64,000 bases of DNA from Streptomyces sp. 71268. GTDB lineage: Bacteria > Actinomycetota > Actinomycetes > Streptomycetales > Streptomycetaceae. The notes below the pieces were generated by a model. That model was given only the letters and a program-made list of their open reading frames with translations, was not told the origin of the DNA and did no database searches. Made by a program: the position numbers and the translations under genes. Location of the stretch: contig NZ_CP114200.1 of assembly GCF_029392895.1 (NCBI RefSeq), positions 1,703,501-1,767,500 of the forward strand, in the 5' to 3' direction. Below, in pieces: positions 46,090-55,600 of this stretch (position 1 is its first letter; every line of letters starts with the position of its first letter).

Positions 46090-47619
46090 ATGACAGACGC
46101 CTACCTCGCCCGCATCGGGAAGCTCATCCGCGACGCCCGTCAGCACCGCGGCTGGACCCAGACGGAGCTAGCGGAGGCACTCGGCACCAGCCAGAGCGCC
46201 GTCAACCGCATCGAACGGGGAAACCAGAACATCAGTCTTGAGATGATCGCCCGCATCGGCGAGGCCCTGGACAGCGAGATCGTGTCCCTCGGCTACGCGG
46301 GCCCGATGCACCTGCGGGTCGTCGGAGGCCGGCAACTCTCCGGTGCGATCGACGTCAAGACCAGCAAGAACGCGTGCGTGGCGCTGCTGTGCGCCTCTCT
46401 GCTCAACGCGGGTCGCACCACGCTGCGTCGCGTCGCCCGGATCGAGGAGGTCTACCGCATCCTGGAGGTGCTGGGCAGCATCGGCGTACGCGCCCGCTGG
46501 ATCAACGACGGCAACGACCTGGAGATCGTGCCGCCGGCCGAACTCAACCTCGCCGCCATGGACACCGACGCCGCCCGGCGCACCCGCAGCGTCATCATGT
46601 TCCTCGGCCCGCTGCTGCACCGCCTCGACCGGTTCCGCATCCCGTACGCGGGCGGCTGCGACCTCGGCACCCGCACCGTCCAGCCGCACATGACGGCGCT
46701 GCGCCACTTCGGCCTTGAGGTCACCGCGACCGAGGGCACGTACCACGCCGAGGTCAACCGCGAGGTCTCCCCCACCCGGCCCATCGTGCTGACCGAGCGC
46801 GGCGACACCGTGACCGAGAACGCCCTGCTGGCCGCCGCCCGACACGACGGCGTCACCGTCATCCGCAACGCCAGCTCCAACTACATGGTCCAGGACCTGT
46901 GCTTCTTCCTGGAGCAGTTGGGCGTACGGGTGGAGGGCGTCGGCACCACGACCCTCACCGTGCACGGCGTCGCGCACATCGACCGCGACGTGGACTACGC
47001 GCCGTCCGAGGACCCGGTCGAGGCGATGAGCCTGCTCGCGGCGGCCGTGGTGACCCAGTCGGAGCTGACGATCCGCCGCGTCCCGGTGGAGTTCCTGGAG
47101 ATCGAGCTCGCGGTCCTCGAGGAGATGGGCCTGGACCACGAGCGCAGCGCGGAGTACCCGGCGGACAACGGCCGCACCCGGTTGATCGACCTGACGGTCC
47201 GCCCCTCCAAGCTGAGCGCGCCGCTCGACAAGATCCACCCGATGCCGTTCCCCGGCATCAACATCGACAACGTGCCCTTCTTCGCGGCGATCGCGGCCAG
47301 CGCCCAGGGCTCGACGCTGATCCACGACTGGGTCTACGACAACCGCGCGATCTACCTCACCGACCTGACCCGGCTCGGCGCCAGCGTCAAGCTGCTCGAC
47401 CCGCACCGGGTGCTGGTCGAGGGTCCCACCCGGTGGCGCTCCGCGGAGATGATGTGCCCGCCCGCGCTGCGGCCCGCGGTGGTGGTGCTGCTCGCGATGA
47501 TGGCGGCCGAGGGCACGTCGGTGCTGCGCAACGTCTACGTGATCAACCGCGGCTACGAGGACCTGGCCGAGCGGCTGAACTCGATCGGCGCCCAGATCGA
47601 GATCTTTCGGGACATTTGA
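46090..47619 (+). CDS. HTH(XRE)-fused MurA-like UDP-GlcNAc enolpyruvyl transferase
   Basis: The 509-residue protein starts at ATG 46090. Residues 8-65 are a complete XRE helix-turn-helix (IGKLIRDARQHRGWTQTELA, TSQSAVNRIERGNQNISL). Residues 73-509 are an EPT-fold enzyme of MurA type: K93-N94 (TSKNACVALL), C190 in YAGGCDLGTRTVQPHM at the position of the PEP-attacking Cys, FPGINIDNVPFF, and the C-terminal CPPALRPAVVVLLAMMAAEG. The usual PGGCAIGxRP is altered to AGGCDLGTRTV, so the substrate may differ from UDP-GlcNAc. As I recall, a protein of this type is conserved at this locus in Streptomyces (SCO5998 in S. coelicolor) alongside a separate housekeeping MurA. Fusion to a DNA-binding domain suggests a regulator that senses a cell-wall precursor. 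Confidence 0.88.
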   Translation: MTDAYLARIGKLIRDARQHRGWTQTELAEALGTSQSAVNRIERGNQNISLEMIARIGEALDSEIVSLGYAGPMHLRVVGGRQLSGAIDVKTSKNACVALLCASLLNAGRTTLRRVARIEEVYRILEVLGSIGVRARWINDGNDLEIVPPAELNLAAMDTDAARRTRSVIMFLGPLLHRLDRFRIPYAGGCDLGTRTVQPHMTALRHFGLEVTATEGTYHAEVNREVSPTRPIVLTERGDTVTENALLAAARHDGVTVIRNASSNYMVQDLCFFLEQLGVRVEGVGTTTLTVHGVAHIDRDVDYAPSEDPVEAMSLLAAAVVTQSELTIRRVPVEFLEIELAVLEEMGLDHERSAEYPADNGRTRLIDLTVRPSKLSAPLDKIHPMPFPGINIDNVPFFAAIAASAQGSTLIHDWVYDNRAIYLTDLTRLGASVKLLDPHRVLVEGPTRWRSAEMMCPPALRPAVVVLLAMMAAEGTSVLRNVYVINRGYEDLAERLNSIGAQIEIFRDI

Positions 47620-47625
47620 TAAGCG

Positions 47626-47686
47626 GATGCCGCCGCGCCCCGTCTGACCTGCTACTTAGCGGGTCAGGGAGGGGTGCGGCGGCATC
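47626..47686. terminator. Long bidirectional terminator
   Basis: Outer arms GATGCCGCCGCGCCCC and GGGGTGCGGCGGCATC (one wobble) enclose an inner stem CTGACC...GGTCAG. The hairpin lies between the convergent HTH-MurA and integrase genes and marks the end of the conserved chromosome segment. Confidence 0.85.
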
Positions 47687-47706
47687 TCTGGGACTTCTCT
47701 GGGACT
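47685..47706. repeat. 11-bp tandem repeat next to the integrase gene, att or arm-site candidate
   Basis: TCTCTGGGACT occurs twice head to tail, 57 bases from the integrase stop. Tyrosine recombinases use short direct repeats beside their gene as arm-type or core sites. No tRNA gene is present here. Confidence 0.4.
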
Positions 47707-47762
47707 TTGGGCCCGCGGCGGGCTACGGGCCAAGCTCCACAGGCTCTGCCGACCGGCCGCAG

Positions 47763-50222
47763 CTACGCGAAGATCGCATCGATGGCGGCGGTGCCCCGTG
47801 CGCCGGCGCGGGGCAGGAAGTGGGAGTACTTCCGCAGCGTGAACCCGGGATCGGAGTGCCCCAGCCAGCGGGCCAGGGAGACAACCGATTCGCCAGCCTC
47901 CAGTTCCTCGGAGGCGAAGAAGTGGCGCAGAGCGTGGAAGCCGTGCTCCCGGGACGGCTCCCACACGCGAGCGCCGTCGGCGCTGCCCTCCTCCAGTGGA
48001 GCAATAACGCCCGCCTCAGCCAGAGCGGGCTTCCACACGTAGGAGTTGAAGTAGTTCCGGTTGACGGCCTTCCGCTCGCGTCCCGTCACCAAGAGGCTGT
48101 AAGTCCTTGGCCGCCGGTGTTTGGCTTCCACCGGCGTCTCGGCAGGAGTCGGGTCGTCCCAGGGCAGCGTGACCGGCACCGGCGCGAACTGCTCCATGTG
48201 CTGCAGGATGGCCCGGGCCACGCTGGGAGGCAACGGCACGTCCCTGACCTTGCGCCCCTTGGGAAGCGCGAAACACAGCTTCGTCCGCACCATCTTGACC
48301 TGCCGCCGGACGTGGACGACTTCCTTCTCGAAGTCGATGTCATCCGCTGAGAGCCCGAGCGCCTCCCCTTGGCGGAGCCCAAGATCTGCTCCGATCACGA
48401 GGAGGAGCCGATAGCAGTCCGGCATGGCCGCCCGTACCGCGAGCACCCGTTCGGGCGGCCACGCCTCGACCCTGCCGGCGGTGGCTACCGGCGGGCCGAC
48501 CGTGCTGGAGCGGCACGGGTTGCGTCCGAGGCGACGGTCCTCGACGGCGGCCTGGAGGATACTGGAGAGCGTCGCCCAGACCAGACGGATCGAGGTCGGA
48601 CCGAGGTCCTTCTCCAACCGCTTCTTCCAGTGGCGCAGGACTTCCGTGCCTATGGCGTTCAGCGGCTGAGCACCCAGGTGGGGAACGAAGTGCCGGCGTA
48701 CCCTCTGCTCGATCCGCTCGATCGTGGACGGGTCACCGCTCTGGGTGGGCCACCAGTGGGTCGCGATGTAGTCCTCGAGGGAGATGGCCCCATTGCGAGG
48801 ATCGACGAACTCGCCTCGGCGGGCGTCGGTCTGAGCCTGGGCGAGCCAGGTCTTGGCATCCTGGAGGGCGTCGAAGGACCGGTCCTTCACGCCGGGGATG
48901 CCCTTGACGCGGTAGCGGGTGCACTTGCCGTCGAGGTCTCCGAACGACGAGAGGCGCACAGGCCCGTCCGTTGCCAGCTCCCGCCATGCCAGGGCGAGCT
49001 CCGCCCGTTCGGCGCGGGCTCGTTCGGCTCGCGCCGCCTTGACCGCGGCGACGTCGCGCACCTTCGCCGTGCGGGTGAACCGTTCGGTCCTTCCGCTGGT
49101 CCGCAGCAGAGTGGAGACCTCGACCGGTGGGGCCTGGGACCAGGACAGCGCCGGTGGGATCAGTTCCGGGTCGGGATGGGCGAGGTGGGCGTGGCGTGCC
49201 GGGCCCAGGCCGAACGCCGCAGACCAGAGCCGGTGAAGGTCCTCCTCGCTCGGGGCCGCGGCGAACCAGCGTGCCAGCTCGCGGAGGTCCTGTACGGCGC
49301 TGGAGGAGCGGCGCCGCGACTCGTTGATCCGTTCCAGGACCTGGAGGAGGGAGATGATGGCGCGCCGGGCGATGTCATGGAGCTGTTCGATGCGGGGCCG
49401 GGCTCCGTCCTCGGGCAGGAACCACGCCCGCAGGCCCGCCCAGCGGGCGCGGCGGCCCTCCAGCCAGGCGGGCGCGGGGTCCTCGCCGGCCACCGGGGGC
49501 AACTCGGCTCCGCGCAGGGCGCGCTGTCGCAGCAGGAAGACGCCCTGCTTCTCCACCCGGACGGCCGCCGCGGTGACCGCCTGCCCACGCCGGTCCAGAT
49601 CGACCAGGAACTCCTGGAGATAGGCGACAGTGGCGGACTTCACTTCACGGAAGGCCTCCAGGTCGGCGCCCTCGGTGCGCAGCAGTCGCTGCAGTTCGGC
49701 GTGGAACGCCTTGGTGTTCTCCACGAGGGCCTCCAGGTGCCCTTCCAGCTCACGCAGGGTCGTGTAGATCCGGCGGTCGGCGGAGGCCGGTTCGTGGGAC
49801 AGCAGCAGGAGCTCGTCGAGGCAGTCGGCGATCGCCTCGAGCACCGCCGTCTGGAGGGCTCCGGTGGAGGCGAGCACCTCCATGGCGTGCCGTACGCCGG
49901 CGAGTGCGGCCTCCCCCAGGCGGGTCAGCGAGAACTGCAGGTTGCGCCGCTCGTACTCCTCGGCCGTGCGGTAGTTCTCGGCATGGTTGTGGACCCTGTC
50001 CACCAGCCGCCAGTCGACGAGCTGCTTGAGGGTGCTGTACAGCTCCTTCTCCTCGAGCGCGTCCAGCCACCCCACGGCCCGTAGCCGCGCTCGCACGTCG
50101 TCGATGCCGAGTGCGGTCTCCAGGTGTTCTCCGGCCACGCCGAAGGCCTCCAGGATCGCACCGTGGAGGTCGGCCTTCTCGCCCGTGGTGAAGCGCAACA
50201 TGTCCGGTGGAATCCTGCGCAC
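47763..50222 (-). CDS. In-frame chimera: DUF2397/TIGR02677 (JetA-II) N-terminus fused to a tyrosine recombinase
   Basis: The product has 819 residues from GTG 50222 (VRRIPPDMLRFTTGEKAD) behind a GGAGGG site. Residues 1-430 match my memory of TIGR02677/DUF2397, the JetA subunit of type II Wadjet: AENYRTAEEYERRNLQFSLT, RRIYTTLRELEGHLEALVEN, RPRIEQLHDIARRAIISLLQ and DGPVRLSSFGDLD. At about residue 431 (about 48930) the chain changes to an integrase of the SAM-like core-binding type (GKCTRYRVKGIPGVKDRSFD, YIATHWWPTQSGDPSTIERI). The full catalytic set follows: R617 (GLRQGEAL), H763-x-x-R766 (FHALRHF), H789 (LGHS) and Y799. The last part of DUF2397 and the first 30 or so residues of the integrase are missing. 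It lies 34 bases after the UvrD stop in the same operon. Likely a deletion scar that removed jetBCD; whether it recombines is unknown. Confidence 0.82.
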   Translation of the reverse strand: MRRIPPDMLRFTTGEKADLHGAILEAFGVAGEHLETALGIDDVRARLRAVGWLDALEEKELYSTLKQLVDWRLVDRVHNHAENYRTAEEYERRNLQFSLTRLGEAALAGVRHAMEVLASTGALQTAVLEAIADCLDELLLLSHEPASADRRIYTTLRELEGHLEALVENTKAFHAELQRLLRTEGADLEAFREVKSATVAYLQEFLVDLDRRGQAVTAAAVRVEKQGVFLLRQRALRGAELPPVAGEDPAPAWLEGRRARWAGLRAWFLPEDGARPRIEQLHDIARRAIISLLQVLERINESRRRSSSAVQDLRELARWFAAAPSEEDLHRLWSAAFGLGPARHAHLAHPDPELIPPALSWSQAPPVEVSTLLRTSGRTERFTRTAKVRDVAAVKAARAERARAERAELALAWRELATDGPVRLSSFGDLDGKCTRYRVKGIPGVKDRSFDALQDAKTWLAQAQTDARRGEFVDPRNGAISLEDYIATHWWPTQSGDPSTIERIEQRVRRHFVPHLGAQPLNAIGTEVLRHWKKRLEKDLGPTSIRLVWATLSSILQAAVEDRRLGRNPCRSSTVGPPVATAGRVEAWPPERVLAVRAAMPDCYRLLLVIGADLGLRQGEALGLSADDIDFEKEVVHVRRQVKMVRTKLCFALPKGRKVRDVPLPPSVARAILQHMEQFAPVPVTLPWDDPTPAETPVEAKHRRPRTYSLLVTGRERKAVNRNYFNSYVWKPALAEAGVIAPLEEGSADGARVWEPSREHGFHALRHFFASEELEAGESVVSLARWLGHSDPGFTLRKYSHFLPRAGARGTAAIDAIFA

Positions 50223-50256
50223 GTCCGTCGTCCCTCCCCTCTCCCCCGGCCGGTTG

Positions 50257-52656
50257 TCAGGCGACGGACGCCGATGTCGATCCGGAGGACGGCCCGTCCG
50301 GGCGGAGCAGATCCGTCGCCCGGAGGGCGGTGGCGTCCGCGTCGGGCGGCAGGAAGCGGCTGGCCTTGCCGCTCCAGGTGACGACGAGTTCGTCCCGGGC
50401 GCGGGTGGCGGCGACGAACACCAGGGACCGGGCCCGCTGTTCCTCCAGCCGGTAGCGGTCGGGGTTCGCCAGGCGGTACTGCTCGATGCTCTGGCGCGGC
50501 ACCTGCCCCTCGCCGACAGAGGTGAGGAAGACGCGCTGGAATTCGAGGCCCTTGAAGCGGTGCATGGTGCCGATGCGTACGGCGTCCTCGTCGGAGCGGA
50601 CTCCTTCCTTACCGAGCGGGACGACCGGGATGTGGAACTCGGTGGCGAGCCGATACGCGAACTGCTGGGCGGAGCTGCCGTCGGGTACGGCGATGGCCAT
50701 GGCCGAGTAGGGCGTGCCGTGCCCGGCGTGGCGCTCCTCGATGAGGACGGCCACCGCCCGCATCTCGCTCACCCGGTCGGGGGCGCGCCAGAACTGCGGG
50801 GCGAGTCCGGTGAGCACGGAGCGGTAGCCGTCGAGCGCTTCGGTGGCGGTGTCCAGGTCGTCGAAGGACGTGCCGGCGATCAGCCCGTTGGCGCTGCCCA
50901 GGATCTGGCGGGTGGTGCGGTAGTTGAGCGTGAGGCGTCGGGAGGCGCGGCCTCGGATCACGATGTCGTGGTCGCTGAGGACGACCCGGCCGCCGTAGAT
51001 CCGCTGGTGGGCATCTCCGACGAGGAAGATGTCGTTGGGTCCCTTGCGGACCATCGCGCGGAGCATCCTCCAGTGCGAGCCCGACAGGTCCTGGGCCTCG
51101 TCGACCACGACATGCTGGTACCTGGGCTTGAGCCACATACCGCTGCCGGCTTCCCGGTGGATGAGGTCGAGGCCGCCCTGCTCCTCCTTATAGCGGGCCT
51201 GTTCCTCGATCCGGGCCATGCGGTGCTGTTCTAGGCCGGCCGCCTGGTCGGCGATGATCGCGTACGTGGTCCGGCGCGGGGCGGCGTCCAGGCGGGCACG
51301 GTACGCCTGGACGAGCTGCCACACGTCGTGCCGCTGGGGTGTGGTGATGCGGGGACGGCCGGTGCGGCCGACGCGCCGGTAGAGGTCCCAGGATCCACAC
51401 CGCTTCGCGAGGATGACGTGCTTGAACTCGCTGTCGAGGAATTCGGCGTCGTAGTCGAGCAGGTTGGTCTCGAGGCGGACGTCGTGCCAGAGGTTCATCG
51501 CCGCCTCGTCGTCCAGCGGCCTGCCGATCTCCGTGCGGTGCTCCTGGAGGATTTCGCGGGCCAGCACGTCGACCGACTTGACGTCGACCCTGCGCAGCAG
51601 TTCCTCGCCTCCCAGGTCCCGCAGCCTTTCGCGCAGTTCCAGGGCGAGGTTGGTGTTGTACGTGGTGAGGAGAACCGGGCGGGTGTGGCCGGGCGGCAGC
51701 CGGTCGACGAGGTGGCGTACGCGGTGCAGGGCGACGACCGTCTTGCCGGTCCCGGGGCCGCCGGTGACCTTGGCCGAGCCCTTGAAGTCACCCTTGGCGA
51801 GCCGTCGCTGCTCGGGGTGGAGGAAGAGCCGCCAGGCGTCGAATCCGTTGCCCAGGGCTTCGAGGACTGCGTCGTCGTCGGTCTCGGACTGGGAGACGGC
51901 GCGCCGGGCGGCGCCCGCCCAGTCCCGGACGTCGACCTCCTCGCCCTCGGGCCGCCAGGTGCTCGTGATCAGGCGTTCGACGTCCGCGGGGTCCATGTGG
52001 TCGCGGAGGGCGATGAGGACGTCCCGGGTGAGTTCCGGAAGGTTGTGGGCGAGCAGTGCGCCCAGCTGCTCGTCCGTGGTGATCTTCCGGATGGTCGGCA
52101 ACAGGGTCTGCACCACGCCGAGCTTGACGAGGATCTGCTCGTCGTGTGCGGCGAAGAGCGGCGGACGCAGACTGCTCGTGGACGCGGTGGGTGCGTCGCC
52201 CTCGGTTGCGGGGGCGGGGGGCCCGGAAGCCGCCGCACCGGACTCGGAGCGCTCGGAGAGGGCGACGACGTTGGCGGCGACCTCGCTCTGGTCGACGACC
52301 TCGACCGCACCGGACTCGGAGTTGATGGCGACGGTGAGCCGGGTGAGTTCGTTGCGGGCGAAGGACCCGGCGCGGACCGCTAGGAGCTGGAGTTCGTCCC
52401 CGCCCTCGGTCGAGAGGAGCAGCACCATGCACCGGGCGTCGACCCGCCCGAGGTACAGGTCCGCGCCGTCGCCGACGGTGCGGAGGCAGGACAGGCTCAG
52501 TGCCTTGTTGTTCCGATCGGCCCGCAGGCGGCTGACGAACGTGCCGACCGCGTCCTTCACGGCCCCGCCCAACCTGGCGATGTCCGCTCCGGCCTGGCGG
52601 CTCGGCCGGACACGTGTCCTGGCCGGGCGAGCCGGGCCCCCTGCCGCCAGAGTCAT
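50257..52656 (-). CDS. UvrD/Rep-type superfamily 1 helicase with RelE-like N-terminal domain
   Basis: The 799-residue protein starts at ATG 52656, which overlaps the TGA of the giant helicase gene (ATGA), so translation is coupled. Residues about 25-125 look like a RelE/ParE-fold domain that often heads bacterial UvrD-like proteins (AVKDAVGTFVSRLRADRNNK, LYLGRVDARCMVLLLSTEGG, INSESGAVEVVDQ). The helicase core has Walker A VTGGPGTGKTVVALHRVRHL (about 297), VVVDEAQDLSGSHWRMLRA (about 520), motif III/IV LVGDAHQRIYGG and LNYRTTRQI, motif V RIGTMHRFKGLEFQRVFL (about 700) and motif VI VAATRARDELVVTWSG (about 750). All motifs are intact. It probably translocates on single-stranded DNA. The context suggests it is a defence subunit rather than a repair enzyme. 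Confidence 0.88.
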   Translation of the reverse strand: MTLAAGGPARPARTRVRPSRQAGADIARLGGAVKDAVGTFVSRLRADRNNKALSLSCLRTVGDGADLYLGRVDARCMVLLLSTEGGDELQLLAVRAGSFARNELTRLTVAINSESGAVEVVDQSEVAANVVALSERSESGAAASGPPAPATEGDAPTASTSSLRPPLFAAHDEQILVKLGVVQTLLPTIRKITTDEQLGALLAHNLPELTRDVLIALRDHMDPADVERLITSTWRPEGEEVDVRDWAGAARRAVSQSETDDDAVLEALGNGFDAWRLFLHPEQRRLAKGDFKGSAKVTGGPGTGKTVVALHRVRHLVDRLPPGHTRPVLLTTYNTNLALELRERLRDLGGEELLRRVDVKSVDVLAREILQEHRTEIGRPLDDEAAMNLWHDVRLETNLLDYDAEFLDSEFKHVILAKRCGSWDLYRRVGRTGRPRITTPQRHDVWQLVQAYRARLDAAPRRTTYAIIADQAAGLEQHRMARIEEQARYKEEQGGLDLIHREAGSGMWLKPRYQHVVVDEAQDLSGSHWRMLRAMVRKGPNDIFLVGDAHQRIYGGRVVLSDHDIVIRGRASRRLTLNYRTTRQILGSANGLIAGTSFDDLDTATEALDGYRSVLTGLAPQFWRAPDRVSEMRAVAVLIEERHAGHGTPYSAMAIAVPDGSSAQQFAYRLATEFHIPVVPLGKEGVRSDEDAVRIGTMHRFKGLEFQRVFLTSVGEGQVPRQSIEQYRLANPDRYRLEEQRARSLVFVAATRARDELVVTWSGKASRFLPPDADATALRATDLLRPDGPSSGSTSASVA

Positions 52657-55600
52657 CGCGTGCCCCCCTCTTCGCCCAGCATGCGGGCGAGCTCGTCGGC
52701 GTCCCACTCCTGCGGTGCGCGCACCTGCCATCCGGCCGCAGTACAACGCGCCATGTATTCCGCGTCCTCCGCGTCCTCCACGAGGACGACGCCGATGCGG
52801 TGATCGGGCCAGGCGAGTTCCACCGTACGTGGCACTCCGTCGACGTCCCAGCCCGTCCAGCCGGCCGGGACGTCGCCACGGCCCGCGAGCCGTTCGGCGA
52901 ACTCCGCGACGCCCGGGTCGCCGTACTTGACCAGCTCCGTCAGCACCATCTGCCAGGCGCTCTGTTCGAGGGGGGTCATGCCGTCCGCGGGTGCCGGGGA
53001 GACCCGGTCCTGCCGCTCGGCCTTCGCCGCCGGCACGACAGCGTGGTCCTCCGGCTCCTTCCCCTCTGTGTCGGACGCCGTGTCCTCTACAGGTCCGAGT
53101 CCCGTTCCCGGTGCTTCGGCGCGCAGGGCGGGCAGCAGACCGGTGACCGGACCGGCCGTGGCCGCGAGGAGGGAGGCGTCGAATCCGTCGAGGGTGGTCC
53201 GGGCCAGGGCCAGTCCGTCGGCCCGGCCGGTGCCGGTGGGGTCGAGGAACTGGATGATGTTGCCCCAGCACAGCCACGCCTTCCACCGTCGCCGGTGGTC
53301 GGCCCGGTCGCCGGCGACGGCCTCGTCCCGGTCGTCGAGGACGGCGAGGGCACTCCACCGGTACGTCTTGCCGTCGGCGCCCGACGCGCCGACGAGGACG
53401 AGGGGCAGCCCGGAACCGTCCCGGAGGCGCAGCAGTTTGAGCCCCTTCCCCGTGGCATCCGGCAGGGGTTCGTCGCGTACCGCGGCTTCGATCCAGCCGG
53501 TCGCGGAGGCAGGGTCCGCGCCGACGAGTTCCCGCTGTCGGAGCGCCGCGGGCGCGCTGACGACCAGTGTCGCCAGCTGCTGCCACTTGCCCGGCCGGGG
53601 ATCGCGCAGGAACGCCAGCAGCGCGGGGACGGCCCCGGCATACAGCGCGTCCACGTCCGCGGGGTCACGCTTCTGCTCCCACAGTGCACGCACCCTGGCT
53701 CCCGGCGCCGTCGGGCCCTCCATCACGTACGGGGGCCAGGCCGCATCGGCTGCCGGTCCGGCGACGACCGCGGCGAGCGGGTCGGGAGCGGCGTCGGCCT
53801 CCGGTTCCGGGCTTCCCTTGAGGGAGTGGTCCCAGGCGGCGACGTCGTCCCAGGTGATCTGCCAGACGAGTATCCCGTCGGCACGCAGCCGAGCCCGTTT
53901 GGCGGCGTCGGAGGCGATGCGATTGGTACGGGACGAGGCGTGCCAGCGGTAGCCGTCGAGGTAGACAGCGACCGGCAGCGGCGGGGCCCCGTCGCTGGTG
54001 GTGTCTCCGGCGACCGGCCGGAAGAGCAGGTCGAGACGGGTGCGGTAGCCGTGGAGGTCCTTCTGGGCGACGACCTCCCAGCGCACAGCGTGACCGTCCA
54101 GCCTGGTCAGGGTGAACTGTTTGCCCTGTCGGCCGGTGGGCGTCTCCGTGTGGCCGGCCGCGACGGCGTTGCCGGGGAGGGCGAGCCAGCGGTCGAGGCA
54201 TTCGATGAAGCGGCGTTCGAGGTCGCTCTCCGCCTGGTCGGCGAAGCGCAGTTCGGCGTCCGGGGCCTCCTTGCGGACGTCCCAGCCGCTGCGGCCGTCG
54301 GGGCCGAGCAGGTTGTCCAGCATCCACAGGGCTTCCTGCCGGTCGACGTCCTTGTAGTCCCTTTCGGGTGCGTAGGGCAGCAGGCAGCGGTGGCAGGCGC
54401 GGCGTTGTGGTGTGTCCTTGCAGGGGCAGTCGCGCAACCGCCGCTGGGCCTCGGCGAGGACCTCGCGGAATTCCTCGCCCTCGCGGTCCGCGAGGCGCTG
54501 GAGATAGCCGGTGCCGCCGGGCAGGGCGTCGTAGAGCACCAGGTAGTTGCGGGTGAGTTCGGTCTCCCGGTCGGGTTCGGTGGCGGCGGCGGAGCGGATG
54601 TGCGCGGGGTCGCCGCCGTAGCGCAGGGCGAGGCCGAGGTGGAGGGCCGCGGAGAAGGAGGCGAGGCGTTCGGGGACGTTGAGGGTGGCAGCGGGCAGCA
54701 GGATGCGGAGGGCTTCCGTCCGGTGCTCGGTGGCGGTGATCACCTGGACGTCTCGCGGCTTGGCCTGCTTGTCGCGGCGGCGGACCACGCACCAGGGACG
54801 ATGGTGGGCCAGCTCGGCCCTGCCGAGGAGGGACTGGCCGAGCGAATCCTGGGTGGGCGCGTGACCCGGCTCGCGGTCGGTGGCGCCGCCGCACAACGGA
54901 CAGACGGTGAACCCGGTGACGTTCGTCTCCTGGCCGGCGAAGAGGGTGTCGTTGCGACGCCCGTGCCGGGTCTTGCCGAGGTTGAAGCGGCGGATGACGG
55001 CCTCCCGAACGTGGTCCACGCCGAAGGTGGTCTTCTGGTGCCGCCAGGTCTCCTTGATGTCGGCCGGATCGATGTCGACGGCGGTGACCGTGGTGTACGG
55101 CGTGTGCGTGCGGCTCTCGTTGTCGTCGACGATCCGTGCGTCGTCCCGCTTGTCGTGGGCGGTGACCTTGCGGGGCACGATGACCGGGTGGAGGGCGGTG
55201 CGGCCGCCGATGTCGACGCCACCGCAGCGCGGGCACGCGGAGGTGTCCTGCTCGGCCCGGTCGCCGGTGCGGACGTGGCCGCACTCCTTGCACACCCGCC
55301 ACAGTTCGAGGCCTGCCGGCGTGCCGTCGGGCGTGTCCTTGCGCGCGGAGCCGAGGTCGAAACCGTCGACGACGTGCCGGTAGCCGCGAACGTAGTAGGC
55401 GTTGCCCGGGGCGAGTTCGGTGAGCGCGGCGGCGGCGGGCCGGTCATAGACGCGTGGTTCACTGCGCCAGCGTTCGACCACGTCGGCCGCGCCCTCACCA
55501 CGCTTCTTCCGTACCGGCTCCTTGCGGCTGAGCATGGCCTCCAGGCGTACCCCGTCCTCGACGAGGCTGTAGTTGGGCAGCAGCCCGTACTCCACGAGGA

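Noticed and set aside
47620..47762. tRNA gene as attachment site for the integrase
   Set aside because: No cloverleaf or CCA-end pattern could be found; the structure there is a terminator hairpin.
52657..53586. An N-terminal extension of the UvrD reading frame over the giant helicase gene
   Set aside because: The extension is Arg/Pro/Gly-rich shadow sequence. The ATGA start at 52656 gives a normal RelE-UvrD protein.
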